This document shows positions 22,344 through 31,420 of a DNA stretch of 64,000 bases, one piece after another (position 1 is the first letter of the stretch; each line of letters opens with the position of its first letter). The translations under genes were made by a program, and so were the position numbers. Location of the stretch: NCBI GenBank assembly GCA_017545905.1, contig JAFWXL010000050.1, positions 27,871-91,870 on the forward strand, in the 5' to 3' direction. The stretch comes from Clostridia bacterium (GTDB taxonomy: Bacteria > Bacillota > Clostridia > Christensenellales > Aristaeellaceae). The notes beneath the pieces are model-generated. The model had not been told where the DNA came from and ran no database searches. It saw only the letters and a list, made by a program, of their open reading frames with translations.

Positions 22344-23282
22344 TCACAGCAGCGCCATGTTCTTGAGTACAAAGAGCCATGTGAAGATCGTCGCCATCGA
22401 CGCAGCCGAGCCGAACACAATCAGATGACCGGCGAGCTTGCTGTCCGCGCCCATCTGACCGGCCATGACGTGCGAGGACGCCGCCGGCGGCGTGCACAGG
22501 GCGATCAGCAGCACGAGCAGCGCCTCCCTGCGGATGCCCATCATCACATAGACAGGCACAAACACCAGCGGCAGGAGAATCAGCTTGGTCAGCACGCCGA
22601 CCACGATATCCTTTTTGTACTCGCCGGCGTCGCTGAAGCTGAAGCTCGCGCCGAGCATGAGCATCGACATCGGCACGCCCATGCCGCTGATGCTGCCCAG
22701 CGTGCTGTAGAGCATCTTCGGCAGTTCAATCCTGAGCAGAGAGAAGGCAAAGCCTGCCGCCGCCGCCAGCACAAAGGGATTCGTGCCGATTTCGCGCAGC
22801 AGCTTTTTGAAATCCGGGCGCTCGTGGCGGAATACCGTCAGCTCGGTGACGGCATAGATGTTGTTGAGCGGCACAATGCAGGCGATGAGCATGGACACAA
22901 TGCCCGCAGCCTCCGGTCCGTATACAGAGGTCGCGATAGCGATGCCGAAGGAAACGTAGTTATTGCGGAACATGCCCTGTGCCAGCGCAGCGCGGCGGGG
23001 ATTTTCCTTCTGCACGGCGCAGGCAATGCCCACCGCCAGCAGGCAGGAGAGCGTGCTGCTCACCGCCGCAATCAGCACCAGATCGCCGCGCATGGACTGC
23101 GAGAGGTCGCAGTCAATGATATTCTTAAAGAGCAGCGCCGGCAGGAATACGTAGTGCGTAATCCTGTTCATGCGCCTGATCAGCTGTGCGTCGATCATGC
23201 CGCGCTTTTTCAGAAAGCCGCCCAGCACCAGAAAGCAGAACAGCGGTCCGACGGCATTGAGCGAAACCAGAAAATTCTCCAT
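22344..23282 (-). CDS. AEC-family permease, GntR-linked
   Basis: 312 residues, about ten membrane helices, auxin-efflux-carrier family (VGPLFCFLVLGGFLKKRGMI, YVFLPALLFKNII, LCTPPAASSHVMAGQMGAD). It begins four bases after the gntR stop with AAAGAGGGATG upstream, so the two are co-transcribed. The regulator also faces the TRAP transporter operon. This permease probably carries a substrate, intermediate or end product of that pathway; the sequence does not tell which. Confidence 0.85.
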   Translation of the reverse strand: MENFLVSLNAVGPLFCFLVLGGFLKKRGMIDAQLIRRMNRITHYVFLPALLFKNIIDCDLSQSMRGDLVLIAAVSSTLSCLLAVGIACAVQKENPRRAALAQGMFRNNYVSFGIAIATSVYGPEAAGIVSMLIACIVPLNNIYAVTELTVFRHERPDFKKLLREIGTNPFVLAAAAGFAFSLLRIELPKMLYSTLGSISGMGVPMSMLMLGASFSFSDAGEYKKDIVVGVLTKLILLPLVFVPVYVMMGIRREALLVLLIALCTPPAASSHVMAGQMGADSKLAGHLIVFGSAASMATIFTWLFVLKNMALL

Positions 23283-23286
23283 GCGC

Positions 23287-23952
23287 TCATCCCTCTTTCC
23301 TGCTCATGATGCTGGTCGTCATCTGCTTTGCCGCATTGGCCTTGTGCAGGCGGACAAAGGCCTCAAGGCCCTCGTGATCCCGCTTTTCGATCAGCTCGAT
23401 GATGCGAAGATGCTCCTGATAGGACTCCTCCATGCGCTCGGGCGCCTTGGAGAAGACCGCCTTGGTGATGCTCCACTTCTTCCACAGATCGCGGATGAGA
23501 TCCACCAGCTCCGGCATGGGGCATTTCTCGTAGATATACATGTGGAATTCGATATTCAGCTGGGAGAAACGGTCGTTTTCCCTGTTCTGCTCAGCCAGAT
23601 GCATATCCTCGTTGATCCTGCGCAGGGTGTTTATATCGTGCGGGGAGAGATAGTCGATGCTCGTTCTGGCGGCATAGCCCTCCAGCACGCCCTTGATCTC
23701 GAACGTATGGATGATGGACTCCCTGCTGAAGCCGATCACCACTGCGCCCTGATTGGCCGTAATGCGCACGTATGAATCGCTCTCCAGCCGGCGCAGCGCC
23801 TCGCGCACGGGCGTGTCGCTCACGCCGCAGGCCTCAGCCACCGTGCTGATGACGATATGCTGATCATTAACATACCGTCCCTGAACAATTTCATTGAGCA
23901 GATAGGCATATACCTGTTCAACCTTGCTTCCTCTTTTATTTGCCGCAGCCAT
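23287..23952 (-). CDS. GntR-family regulator, FCD subfamily
   Basis: 221 residues. The N-terminal winged helix is typical (VEQVYAYLLNEIVQGRY, VAEACGVSDTPVREALRRLE). The C-terminal all-helical FCD domain carries the metal/ligand residues expected of FadR-type regulators (D and H in FSQLNIEFHMYIYE; later His in YQEHLRIIELIEKRD and RLHKAN). These proteins sense organic acids and usually control adjacent catabolic genes. It is divergent from the TAXI-TRAP operon across a 354-base A+T-rich gap holding two promoters and repeat motifs. AAGGAGAG sets the ATG. Confidence 0.9.
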   Translation of the reverse strand: MAAANKRGSKVEQVYAYLLNEIVQGRYVNDQHIVISTVAEACGVSDTPVREALRRLESDSYVRITANQGAVVIGFSRESIIHTFEIKGVLEGYAARTSIDYLSPHDINTLRRINEDMHLAEQNRENDRFSQLNIEFHMYIYEKCPMPELVDLIRDLWKKWSITKAVFSKAPERMEESYQEHLRIIELIEKRDHEGLEAFVRLHKANAAKQMTTSIMSRKEG

Positions 23953-23977
23953 CCGGTTCTCTCCTTTATATGATATC

Positions 23978-24017
23978 CGGTTTTATATCTGGTTTTATAT
24001 CAGCAAATAAACCAGAT
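23978..24017 (-). promoter_or_regulatory. Candidate GntR operator
   Basis: Two tandem 12-base repeats, CGGTTTTATATC and TGGTTTTATATC (23978-24001), lie here. An inverted copy gives perfect 9-bp arms ATCTGGTTT (23987-23995) and AAACCAGAT (24009-24017). The site is between the predicted gntR start point and its ATG, suiting autoregulation. Confidence 0.6.
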
Positions 24018-24046
24018 CGTCGACTGATCACATAGGATCGTATATT

Positions 24047-24075
24047 ATTATATGTGTTTTAATCAGATTCTGCAA
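24047..24075 (-). promoter_or_regulatory. gntR promoter
   Basis: Minus strand: TTGCAG (24075-24070), 17-base spacer, TATAAT (24052-24047). The leader to the gntR ATG is about 90 bases and contains the candidate operator. Confidence 0.75.
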
Positions 24076-24214
24076 GAGAAACCGGGAAAAAACTGGAAAT
24101 CATTCCGTCTTTGGGCGGTATTCCCCGCCGCAGTCTGTCTGTGCGAAGGCTGTACAGGGCTCCCGGGCGCGCGATATCCGATATTCAGATCTGTAAATTA
24201 TATATGAAAATGGA

Positions 24215-24243
24215 TTGACTATATGATTTTGAAATGCTATAAT
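24215..24243 (+). promoter_or_regulatory. Promoter of the TAXI-TRAP/molybdopterin operon
   Basis: TTGACT (24215-24220), 17-base spacer, TATAAT (24238-24243). An inverted repeat TCGGTT (24257-24262)/AACCGA (24274-24279) directly downstream of the expected start point is a candidate operator. Confidence 0.8.
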
Positions 24244-24306
24244 TGAACCAACATGATCGGTTTGTCTAATTTTAACCGACAAAACTCATTCAAGGAGGAC
24301 AATTCT

Positions 24307-25260
24307 ATGAAGGCTTTCTCCCGCATCCTTGCTCTGGCCATGGTTTTCGCCGTTCTGGCCTGCTCCGCTGCTCTGGCTGACGTGCCCGCTCAGCAGCTGA
24401 CCATCGGCACCGCCAGCTCCGGCGGCGCGTTCTACACCATCGGCACCGGTCTGGCCGAGGTCATCACCCAGAATGTTGAGCCGCTCAACGTCACCGCTGA
24501 GATCACCGGCGGCTCCACCGAGAACATCCGCCTGGTCGGCGAGGAAGAGTCCGACATGGGCATCTCCAACGCTGACGTCGTGGCCTACGCGCTGGAAGGC
24601 GCCGCGCCCTACAACAAGGTGTACGACCTCAAGGCGATCTGCGCGCTGCACTCCAGCGTTCTGCATATCGTGACCCTGGACGGCACCGGCGTTGAGACCG
24701 TGCAGGATCTCAAGGGCAAGAAGGTTGCTGTCGGCCCGGCGGGCGGCGGCTCCATCAACGGCATCGACTTCGTGCTGCGCGCTGCGGGCATGTCCATCGA
24801 TGACATCTCCTGCTCCTACCTGAGCTACGATGACGGCATCACCCAGCTCAAGGACGGCCAGGTTGACGCTGCGCTGGTCATGGCTGGCTATCCGGCTTCC
24901 TCCATCCTCTCTCTGGGCGCGACGAACACCGTCAAGCTCGTGAGCATCGACGACGAGCTGATGGCGAAGGTCATCGAGCTGGCGCCGTACTTCTACTCCG
25001 CCACCGTCCCGGCCAGCGTGTATGGCACCGCGGGCGACACGACCGTCGTTGGCGTGAAGAACATCGTTCACTGCACCGATTACCTGACCGAGGACACCGT
25101 CTATGCCATCACCAAGGCTCTGGTTGAGAACATGGATACCCTGGTCACCTACCACAACGCGCTCTCCAAGCTGACCCCGGCCGATCTGGTTGGCACCGGC
25201 AATGCTCCGCTGCACGCTGGCGCTGAGAAGTACTACCGTGAGGCTGGCCTGATCAAGTAA
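24307..25260 (+). CDS. TAXI-family TRAP transporter binding protein
   Basis: 317 residues. The signal peptide is MKAFSRILALAMVFAVLACSAALA; the ATG has AAGGAGG ten bases upstream. The TAXI signature is present (LTIGTASSGGAFYTIGTGLA, TGGSTENIRLVGEEESDMGI, GGSINGIDFVLRAAG). It captures a small organic acid outside the cell and hands it to the fused TRAP permease encoded next. The expression-type codon bias and the terminator that follows suggest it is made in excess over the permease. Substrates of TAXI proteins are mostly unknown; glutamate-like and dicarboxylate ligands are described for the family. Confidence 0.9.
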   Translation: MKAFSRILALAMVFAVLACSAALADVPAQQLTIGTASSGGAFYTIGTGLAEVITQNVEPLNVTAEITGGSTENIRLVGEEESDMGISNADVVAYALEGAAPYNKVYDLKAICALHSSVLHIVTLDGTGVETVQDLKGKKVAVGPAGGGSINGIDFVLRAAGMSIDDISCSYLSYDDGITQLKDGQVDAALVMAGYPASSILSLGATNTVKLVSIDDELMAKVIELAPYFYSATVPASVYGTAGDTTVVGVKNIVHCTDYLTEDTVYAITKALVENMDTLVTYHNALSKLTPADLVGTGNAPLHAGAEKYYREAGLIK

Positions 25261-25296
25261 TCAGCCGATTCTTGCATCGTACCTTCCCATAATATC

Positions 25297-25339
25297 AAGA
25301 GGAGGCCGATTCTTCACCGGAAGACTGCGGCCTCCTCTT
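25297..25339 (+). terminator. Hairpin between TAXI and permease genes
   Basis: AAGAGGAGGCCG (25297-25308) pairs perfectly with CGGCCTCCTCTT (25328-25339), loop 19 bases, followed by CCCATTTCCG. It is probably partial termination that reduces permease expression. Confidence 0.65.
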
Positions 25340-25393
25340 CCCATTTCCGTTTTCCGCGTTGATCCGTCTGAATACCCGAAAGGATGAAACCTC

Positions 25394-27322
25394 ATGGCAT
25401 TGTTTAAGAAAAAAGCGCAGGAAGCCGGCTCCGGACAGAATCTGCAGGCGCTGGATGACAGCAAAAAGACGCGCGATCTCACCGGACTGTACAGCAAGTG
25501 CATCTCCGTCGCGCTGATCGTTCTGGGCATCTATCATCTCTATGTCTCCTTCTTCGGCGTGAGCAGCTCCATGCAGCTGCGCGGCTTCCACTGGACCATC
25601 CTGTCCACGGTCGTCTTCTTCATGTATCCCGCCTTCAAAAAGAGCATCCGCAAGGTCACCGCGCTGGACTTTGTCTGGGCAGCCGCTGCGTGCGCCTGCG
25701 GCGTATACATCCTGCTCAACTGGGAACGCATCGCCATCTCCGGCGGCGTGGTCAATCAGGTGGATATCATCTTTGGCTGCATCGCCGTTCTCGTCGTGCT
25801 GGAAGTCACCCGCCGCGCTGTCGGCCCGGTGCTGGCGCTTGTGGCGCTCGTCTTCCTGCTCTACGCTTTCTTCGGTCACTACATCCCCGGCACGCTCGGC
25901 CATCGCCGCTATTCGCTTGAGCGCATCATCAAGTTCATGTACACCGGCACAGAGGGCATCTTCGGCGCTGCGATGAATGTCTCTGCGAACTACGTCGCGC
26001 TGTTCGTGCTCTTTGGTTCCCTGCTTGAGAAGTTCGGCGGCGGCGAGCTTTTCGTCGATCTGGCGTATTCCCTCACCGGCAAAATGCGCGGCGGCCCTGC
26101 GAAGGCTGCGGTCGTCTCCAGCGCGCTGATGGGCACCATGTCCGGTTCTGCGGTCGCCAATGTCGTGACCACCGGCGCTTTCACCATCCCGCTGATGAAG
26201 AAGAACGGCTATAAGCCCGTCGTCGCCGGCGCTGTCGAGGCTGTTGCCTCCACCGGCGGCCAGATCATGCCGCCCGTCATGGGCGCTGCGGCGTTCCTCA
26301 TGGCCGAGATCACCGGCATCAGCTACAGCAAGATCATGATCGCCGCGCTGGTTCCCGCGTTCATGTATTTCTACGCCATCTTCATGGTCGTGCATCTTGA
26401 GGCGCTCAGAGAGAACATCGGCGTCGCCGACGCATCCGAGATTCAGACGATCGGCGCCATCCTCAAGCGCGGCGGCTATCTGCTCCTGCCGCTGATCCTG
26501 CTGATCGTGCTGATCTTCTCCGGCTACAGCGCCATCTTCGCCTGCGGCTATTCCATCGCCGGCATCCTGATCATCGATCTCATCTTCAGCAAGGAGCGCA
26601 AGAAGATCCTTGACAAGTTCCTCTCCGCGCTGCTCAAGGGCATGAAGAGCATCGTGAGCATCGCCTGCGCCTGCGCCGCCGCCGGCATCATCTGCGGCGT
26701 TATCTCCCTGACCGGCGTGGGCACCAAGTTCTCCTCCCTGATGCTCAGCGTCGCCAACAACAGCACATTCCTCGCGCTGCTGATGACCATGTTCGCCTCC
26801 CTGATTCTGGGCTGCGGTCTGCCGACCACGGCTGCCTACATGGTGCTGGCGACGCTGGCCGTTCCGGCGCTGACCAAGATGGGCCTGCCGCTGCTGGCTT
26901 CCCACCTGTTCGTGCTGTATTTCGGCTCCATCTCCACCATCACGCCGCCCGTTGCGCTTTCCGCCTATGCGGGTGCAGCCATCGCAGGCGCAAACCCGAA
27001 CAAGGTCGGCTACAAGGCGTTCAGCTTCGGCATCGTCGCGTTCATCGCGCCGTTCATGTTCGTGTATAATCCTGCCCTGCTGATGAACGGCGCCGCCGTG
27101 GAAATCATCATCAGCGTCATCACCGCCGTCATCGGCACGCTCATGGTTGCCATCGCCGTTCAGGGCTATATGAAGACAAATCTCGGCGCCTTTGAGCGCA
27201 TGCTCTCCTTTGTGGGCGGCTGCTGCGTCATGCTCTCCGGCTGGACGTTCAACCTCGTCGGTCTGGCTATGATCGCCGTGGTGGTCGCGCTGCAGTTCAC
27301 CCGCGCAAAGAAGGCCGCCTGA
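25394..27322 (+). CDS. TRAP transporter fused permease
   Basis: 642 residues, about 16-18 membrane helices. It combines the small DctQ-like part (residues ~30-130) and the large DctM-like part in one chain, as is usual for TAXI-TRAP systems. DctM landmarks are SSALMGTMSGSAVANVVTTG, GGQIMPPVMGAAAF, LGCGLPTTAAYMVL and SISTITPPVALSAYAGAAIA. It uses an ion gradient to import the ligand delivered by the TAXI protein. GAAAGG precedes the ATG. The catabolic enzymes follow 27 bases downstream. Confidence 0.93.
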   Translation: MALFKKKAQEAGSGQNLQALDDSKKTRDLTGLYSKCISVALIVLGIYHLYVSFFGVSSSMQLRGFHWTILSTVVFFMYPAFKKSIRKVTALDFVWAAAACACGVYILLNWERIAISGGVVNQVDIIFGCIAVLVVLEVTRRAVGPVLALVALVFLLYAFFGHYIPGTLGHRRYSLERIIKFMYTGTEGIFGAAMNVSANYVALFVLFGSLLEKFGGGELFVDLAYSLTGKMRGGPAKAAVVSSALMGTMSGSAVANVVTTGAFTIPLMKKNGYKPVVAGAVEAVASTGGQIMPPVMGAAAFLMAEITGISYSKIMIAALVPAFMYFYAIFMVVHLEALRENIGVADASEIQTIGAILKRGGYLLLPLILLIVLIFSGYSAIFACGYSIAGILIIDLIFSKERKKILDKFLSALLKGMKSIVSIACACAAAGIICGVISLTGVGTKFSSLMLSVANNSTFLALLMTMFASLILGCGLPTTAAYMVLATLAVPALTKMGLPLLASHLFVLYFGSISTITPPVALSAYAGAAIAGANPNKVGYKAFSFGIVAFIAPFMFVYNPALLMNGAAVEIIISVITAVIGTLMVAIAVQGYMKTNLGAFERMLSFVGGCCVMLSGWTFNLVGLAMIAVVVALQFTRAKKAA

Positions 27323-27348
27323 ACCCGGATTTCCAGAGGAAACAAGCC

Positions 27349-29607
27349 ATGAATGAAAAACGTCAGCGATTTGCCAGACAGCTCGCCGGAACAGGCTACG
27401 ACCTGAGCGCAAGAAACGCGCAGGTTGAGGCAATCCTCAGCGGCGCGCATACCCTCGCTGCGCAGCCTTCTTATCCCGATCTCTCCGGCGTGCGGCTGGA
27501 AAGGGAAGGGGAGGAAGCCGTTCCGACCGTCTGTTTCTCCTGCCATACCACCTGCGAAGCCATCGCCTTCCGGGATAAAAAGACCCATCAGGTGCTGCGC
27601 GTGGAGGGAGATCCCTCCTCGCCGCAGACGAGGGGCTTCCTGTGCTCCAAGGGGCTGGCCAGCCCGGATCTGACGACCAATCCCAACCGCGTCGGCAGGC
27701 CGCTTCGCCGTGTCGGCGAGCGCGGCGAAGGCAAGTTCGAGCCGATTGAATGGGACGAGGCGCTCGATCTCATCGCAGAAAAACTGACCTATTACAAGCA
27801 GCATTACGGTCCGCAGGGCGTGGCGCTGCTGGAGGGCACGCGCAGAGGCTGGAGCCGCGTCTACACGCGCTTTGCCAATTGCTTCGGCACGCCCAATCAC
27901 GGCGCCGCCGGCTGGGCGCAGTGCCTCTGGCCGCGCCTGATCGACAACACGCTCACCTACGGCCCCGGCGCGCAGTTCTCTGAGAGCCAGGATTATCCCA
28001 ACGCGCACTGTATCCTCTGCTGGGGTGTCAATCCGCCGACCAGCTGGGGCGTGCGCGCCCACGACATCATGGACGCCCGCCAGCGCGGCGCCGTGCTGAT
28101 CGTCGTCGATCCGTACCTGTCCGAGTCGGCAGCCAAGGCCGATATCTGGCTGCAGCCGCGCCCGGATACCGACATGGCGCTTGCGCTGAGCATGATCCAT
28201 GTCATCATCCGCGACGGCATCTATGACGAGGCCTTCGTCAGCGAAAAGACTTTCGGCTTTGAGGAGCTTCGCAAAGAGGTCGAAGCCTGCACCCCGCAGT
28301 GGGGCAGCGAGATCACCGGCGTGAGCGCCGATCTGATCGAAAAGGCGGCCCATGTCTATGCAAAGGCGCCTGCCTCCAGCCTCGTGCGCTCGCTGGCCAT
28401 TGACCAGCTGCACGACAGCGTACAGGTCTGCCGCGCCATTTCCATCCTCATCAGCATCACCGGAAACATCGACAGGCCCGGCAGCAACGTGCTCGTCTCC
28501 TCCCGCGGGGAGATCAGCCAGAATACGCACGCCTTCATCAAGGCGGAGCGCGTATCCCAAGAGGTGCAGAAGCTGCGCTGCGGCTACGATCAGTTCCCCC
28601 TGCTCACGCAGGAGCACTCGCCCGTGCCCACGGCGCATATGCCCACGCTCTGGCAGCAGATCGTCTCCGGCGATCCGTATCCCATTCCCTGCGCCATGAT
28701 CTTCGGCAGCAATGCCGCCGTCAGCTATACCAATTCCACTGCAGTGGAAGAGGCGCTCAAAAAGCTGGAGTTCCTCGTCGTGGCCGATATCTTCATGACC
28801 CCGACGGCGAAATACGCGGACATCGTGCTGCCGGCCTCCTCGTGGCTGGAGCGGGAGAACATGATCTCCTCCTTCCAGACCTGCAATACCTGCACGATCT
28901 TCCAGCAGCCCGCAACCAAAGTGGACGACTCGCGCAGCGACGTGGAGATCGTCATCGGTCTGGCCAGGCGGCTGGGCATGGAGGATGACTTCTGGCCCAC
29001 GCCCAGAGCGCTGTATGACGAGCTGCTCGCGCCCGCCGGCGTCACCTATGAGGAGGGCGTCCGTCAGCGCAGGCTCTATGCGCCGCTGACCTATGGACGC
29101 ATGAAGGACAAACCCTTCAAGACCCCGAGCGGAAAGATCGAGCTCTATTCGCAGATGGCCGAGGCCAAGGGCTGCGATCCGCTGCCGCGCTACACACCGT
29201 CCTTCCAGAGTGTGAAGGACACGCCGGAGCTGGCGAAGGAATATCCGCTCACCATGACCACCGGCCGCCACGAAAACGCCTTCCGCATCTCGGAAAACCG
29301 CACCAATCCCTATCTGCTCCATCTCGTGCCGAAGGCATGGCTGGATATTCATCCCAAGACAGCCGAAAAACTCGGCATCCGCGACGGGCAGAAGGTGCGC
29401 ATCGACAGCACAGCCGGCACGGCGTATGCCTACGCGCGCTATACGCTGGGCCTGCGCGAGGACGTGGTGCAGAGCATCTCCGGCTGGTGGGGCGAATTCA
29501 ATGTCAACCGCACGGTCCCGTGGGGACAGTACGCCGCCGGCGTGGGCACTGTCTGCGCGCGCGGCTATCTGTGCCGTGTGACGCCGGTGAAGGAGGATGA
29601 CGCATGA
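27349..29607 (+). CDS. Molybdopterin oxidoreductase, DMSO-reductase family
   Basis: 752 residues, no Tat signal, therefore cytoplasmic. Cys62, Cys65, Cys69 and Cys99 (CFSCHTTC ... GFLCSKG) fit an N-terminal [4Fe-4S] site. Bis-MGD-binding landmarks include YNGP-like GPGAQFSES, WGVNPPTSWG, VDPYLSESAAKADIWLQPRP and the C-terminal TTGRHENAFRISENRTNPYL. Cys192 (GWAQCLWP) lies where the family places its metal ligand. Within the family it resembles the acetylene hydratase/transhydroxylase branch more than nitrate or formate enzymes, judged by eye. It overlaps the FeS-subunit gene by four bases. The likely role is a redox or hydration step on the imported acid; the substrate is unknown. Confidence 0.85.
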   Translation: MNEKRQRFARQLAGTGYDLSARNAQVEAILSGAHTLAAQPSYPDLSGVRLEREGEEAVPTVCFSCHTTCEAIAFRDKKTHQVLRVEGDPSSPQTRGFLCSKGLASPDLTTNPNRVGRPLRRVGERGEGKFEPIEWDEALDLIAEKLTYYKQHYGPQGVALLEGTRRGWSRVYTRFANCFGTPNHGAAGWAQCLWPRLIDNTLTYGPGAQFSESQDYPNAHCILCWGVNPPTSWGVRAHDIMDARQRGAVLIVVDPYLSESAAKADIWLQPRPDTDMALALSMIHVIIRDGIYDEAFVSEKTFGFEELRKEVEACTPQWGSEITGVSADLIEKAAHVYAKAPASSLVRSLAIDQLHDSVQVCRAISILISITGNIDRPGSNVLVSSRGEISQNTHAFIKAERVSQEVQKLRCGYDQFPLLTQEHSPVPTAHMPTLWQQIVSGDPYPIPCAMIFGSNAAVSYTNSTAVEEALKKLEFLVVADIFMTPTAKYADIVLPASSWLERENMISSFQTCNTCTIFQQPATKVDDSRSDVEIVIGLARRLGMEDDFWPTPRALYDELLAPAGVTYEEGVRQRRLYAPLTYGRMKDKPFKTPSGKIELYSQMAEAKGCDPLPRYTPSFQSVKDTPELAKEYPLTMTTGRHENAFRISENRTNPYLLHLVPKAWLDIHPKTAEKLGIRDGQKVRIDSTAGTAYAYARYTLGLREDVVQSISGWWGEFNVNRTVPWGQYAAGVGTVCARGYLCRVTPVKEDDA

Positions 29608-30158
29608 AGACCTATCTGCTCGTGAATATCGATCGCTGCTGGGGCTGCAAATCCTGCCTGACCGCCTGCAAGCGCGAGCACGGCTATGCCCCCGACGCGC
29701 CGGACGCCATCGATGTGGCGCGTCTTGAGGGCATGGATGAGCACGGTCAGGTTCAGTGCGATTTTCTGCCGCTGATGTGCCTGCACTGCGATCACCCTGC
29801 ATGCGCCGCATCCTGTCCCGCCGGCGCGCTGCGCAAGCAGGAAAACGGCCATGTGCTGCTGGATGAAAGTCTGTGCGTGGGCTGCGGCAAATGCGAAAAG
29901 GCTTGTCCGTACGGCGCTGTCGCCATTGACCGCGCGCGCAGAAAGGCGCTCAAGTGCGACCTGTGCCGTGAGCGCTGCAGCCGCGGCCTGATCCCCAGCT
30001 GCGTGCAGCACTGCATGGGCCATGCGCTCTCCCTGATCACCGAGGACGAACTGCCCACGCCCAGGGACGGCCTGTATATCTGGTCCTGCGGACAGGTGGT
30101 CTATACCTCTGAAAAGCTTTCGGCGCTCGGCCAGGCCCTCGGGCCGGCCACGCCCTGA
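29604..30158 (+). CDS. Ferredoxin-type electron-transfer subunit
   Basis: 184 residues, with sixteen or so cysteines in four groups (CWGCKSCLTAC, CLHCDHPACAASCP, CVGCGKCEKACP, CDLCRERC...CVQHC). This is the pattern of DmsB/NrfC-type subunits carrying four [4Fe-4S] clusters. No signal peptide. The ATG overlaps the stop of the molybdopterin subunit gene (ATGA), so the two form a heterodimer. No membrane anchor subunit follows, so the complex should be soluble and exchange electrons with a cytoplasmic donor. Confidence 0.92.
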   Translation: MKTYLLVNIDRCWGCKSCLTACKREHGYAPDAPDAIDVARLEGMDEHGQVQCDFLPLMCLHCDHPACAASCPAGALRKQENGHVLLDESLCVGCGKCEKACPYGAVAIDRARRKALKCDLCRERCSRGLIPSCVQHCMGHALSLITEDELPTPRDGLYIWSCGQVVYTSEKLSALGQALGPATP

Positions 30159-30185
30159 CAAATACCAACCAAGGAGATGACTGCT

Positions 30186-31385
30186 ATGAGTTATTACGTT
30201 GAAAATGCATGGTGGGCAAGCCCCTTCAACGATAAGCCGGAAATCAAAAAAACCTACTGGCCGGGCCAGAAGGTCACCATTCACGATGCGACGCTGCGCG
30301 ACGGCGAGCAGACGCCCGGCGTCGTCTTCTCCGAGGACGACAAGTTCCGCATTGCCCAGGCGCTGGTAGAGACCGGCGTCACCCGCATCGAGGCCGGCAT
30401 GCCCGCCGTTTCCGAATCCGACCGCAATGCCATCAAGCGCATCACCCGCGAGCTGCCGCAGGCGGAGATCTTCACCTTTGCCCGCGCGACCCGCGGCGAC
30501 ATCGACATGGCTGTGGACTGCGGCGCCAAGGGCGTGGTCATCGAGGTGCCCATCGGCTATCCCAAGCTCAAGTATCAGTTCGGCTGGACGTGGGAAAAGG
30601 TCTTTGAAAAGAGCGCCGACTGCATCCGCTATGCCAAGGAGCAGGGCATGTACGCCGTCTATTTCCCGTATGACGCCACCCGCGCCAACGAGGACGACAT
30701 CGAAAACCTGCTTCGCTCGCTCATGCGCGACGCAGCGCCTTCCTCCGTGGGCATCGTGGATACGATGGGCTGCGCCATGCCGCAGACGATCATGCACATG
30801 GTTCGCTGGTACAAGCAGCTGACGGGCGGCCTGCCCATCGAGGTGCACACGCACAATGATTTCGGCATGGCCGTCGCCACGGAGCTGGCCGGCGTCGCCG
30901 CCGGCGCGGACGTCATTCATTCCTGCGTCAACGGACTGGGCGAGCGCACGGGCAATGCCGCGCTGGAGGAGCTCATCCTCTCCATGAATATCCTCATGGG
31001 CATGGAGACGCCCTATAAGCTCGACAAGCTGCCGGCGCTGTGCGATCTGGTGCAGCGGCTCTCCGGCGTGAATGTCGCGCCCAATAAGCCGTTCGTCGGC
31101 GTGCGCAATTACACGCGCGAATCCGGCATCGGCGCCGATCTGGTCATCAAGGAGCCGCTGGCGATGTTCGCCACCGATCCGCGCTACTTCGGCCGCACGG
31201 CGGAGGTCGCCCTGGGCAAGAAGAGCGGCAAGGCAAACATCACCTATCACCTCGAGCTGCTGGGCAAAACGGCGACCGACGAGCAGGTGGCCGATCTGGT
31301 GGCGCAGGTCAAGGCTGCCGGCCTTGAAAAGAAGCGCCTGCTGACGCTTGAAGAATTTGAAAAGATGGTCGATTCCACGCTGTAA
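30186..31385 (+). CDS. HMGL-family acyltransferase/lyase, isopropylmalate-synthase-like
   Basis: 399 residues, TIM-barrel HMGL domain. The N-terminal HDATLRDGEQTPGVVFSE holds the catalytic Arg and metal Asp. The metal HxH is EVHTHNDFGMAVA, and the NGLGERTGNAALEEL loop is typical of homocitrate, citramalate and isopropylmalate synthases. It lacks the long C-terminal regulatory domain of LeuA, so feedback control is unlikely. AAGGAG lies eight bases before the ATG. Either condensation with acetyl-CoA or the reverse cleavage is possible; in a catabolic operon cleavage is attractive, but this is inference. Confidence 0.88.
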   Translation: MSYYVENAWWASPFNDKPEIKKTYWPGQKVTIHDATLRDGEQTPGVVFSEDDKFRIAQALVETGVTRIEAGMPAVSESDRNAIKRITRELPQAEIFTFARATRGDIDMAVDCGAKGVVIEVPIGYPKLKYQFGWTWEKVFEKSADCIRYAKEQGMYAVYFPYDATRANEDDIENLLRSLMRDAAPSSVGIVDTMGCAMPQTIMHMVRWYKQLTGGLPIEVHTHNDFGMAVATELAGVAAGADVIHSCVNGLGERTGNAALEELILSMNILMGMETPYKLDKLPALCDLVQRLSGVNVAPNKPFVGVRNYTRESGIGADLVIKEPLAMFATDPRYFGRTAEVALGKKSGKANITYHLELLGKTATDEQVADLVAQVKAAGLEKKRLLTLEEFEKMVDSTL

Positions 31386-31420
31386 TGACGCATCACAACG
31401 ATTGAAGGAGGCAAAACGCC

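Larger units (their letters stand above)
23953..24306. other. Gene-free A+T-rich regulatory gap
   Basis: This 354-base gap separates gntR from the TAXI-TRAP gene. It contains the candidate operator at 23978-24017, divergent consensus promoters at 24047-24075 (minus) and 24215-24243 (plus), and an inverted repeat TCGGTT/AACCGA at 24257-24279. Bases 24085-24175 show no recognised signal. Confidence 0.6.

Noticed and set aside
25295-27433. 712-codon open frame opposite the TRAP permease
   Set aside because: Reverse-frame shadow: the product is rich in His, Asp, Gln and Glu with no domain, while the plus-strand frame is an unmistakable TRAP permease.
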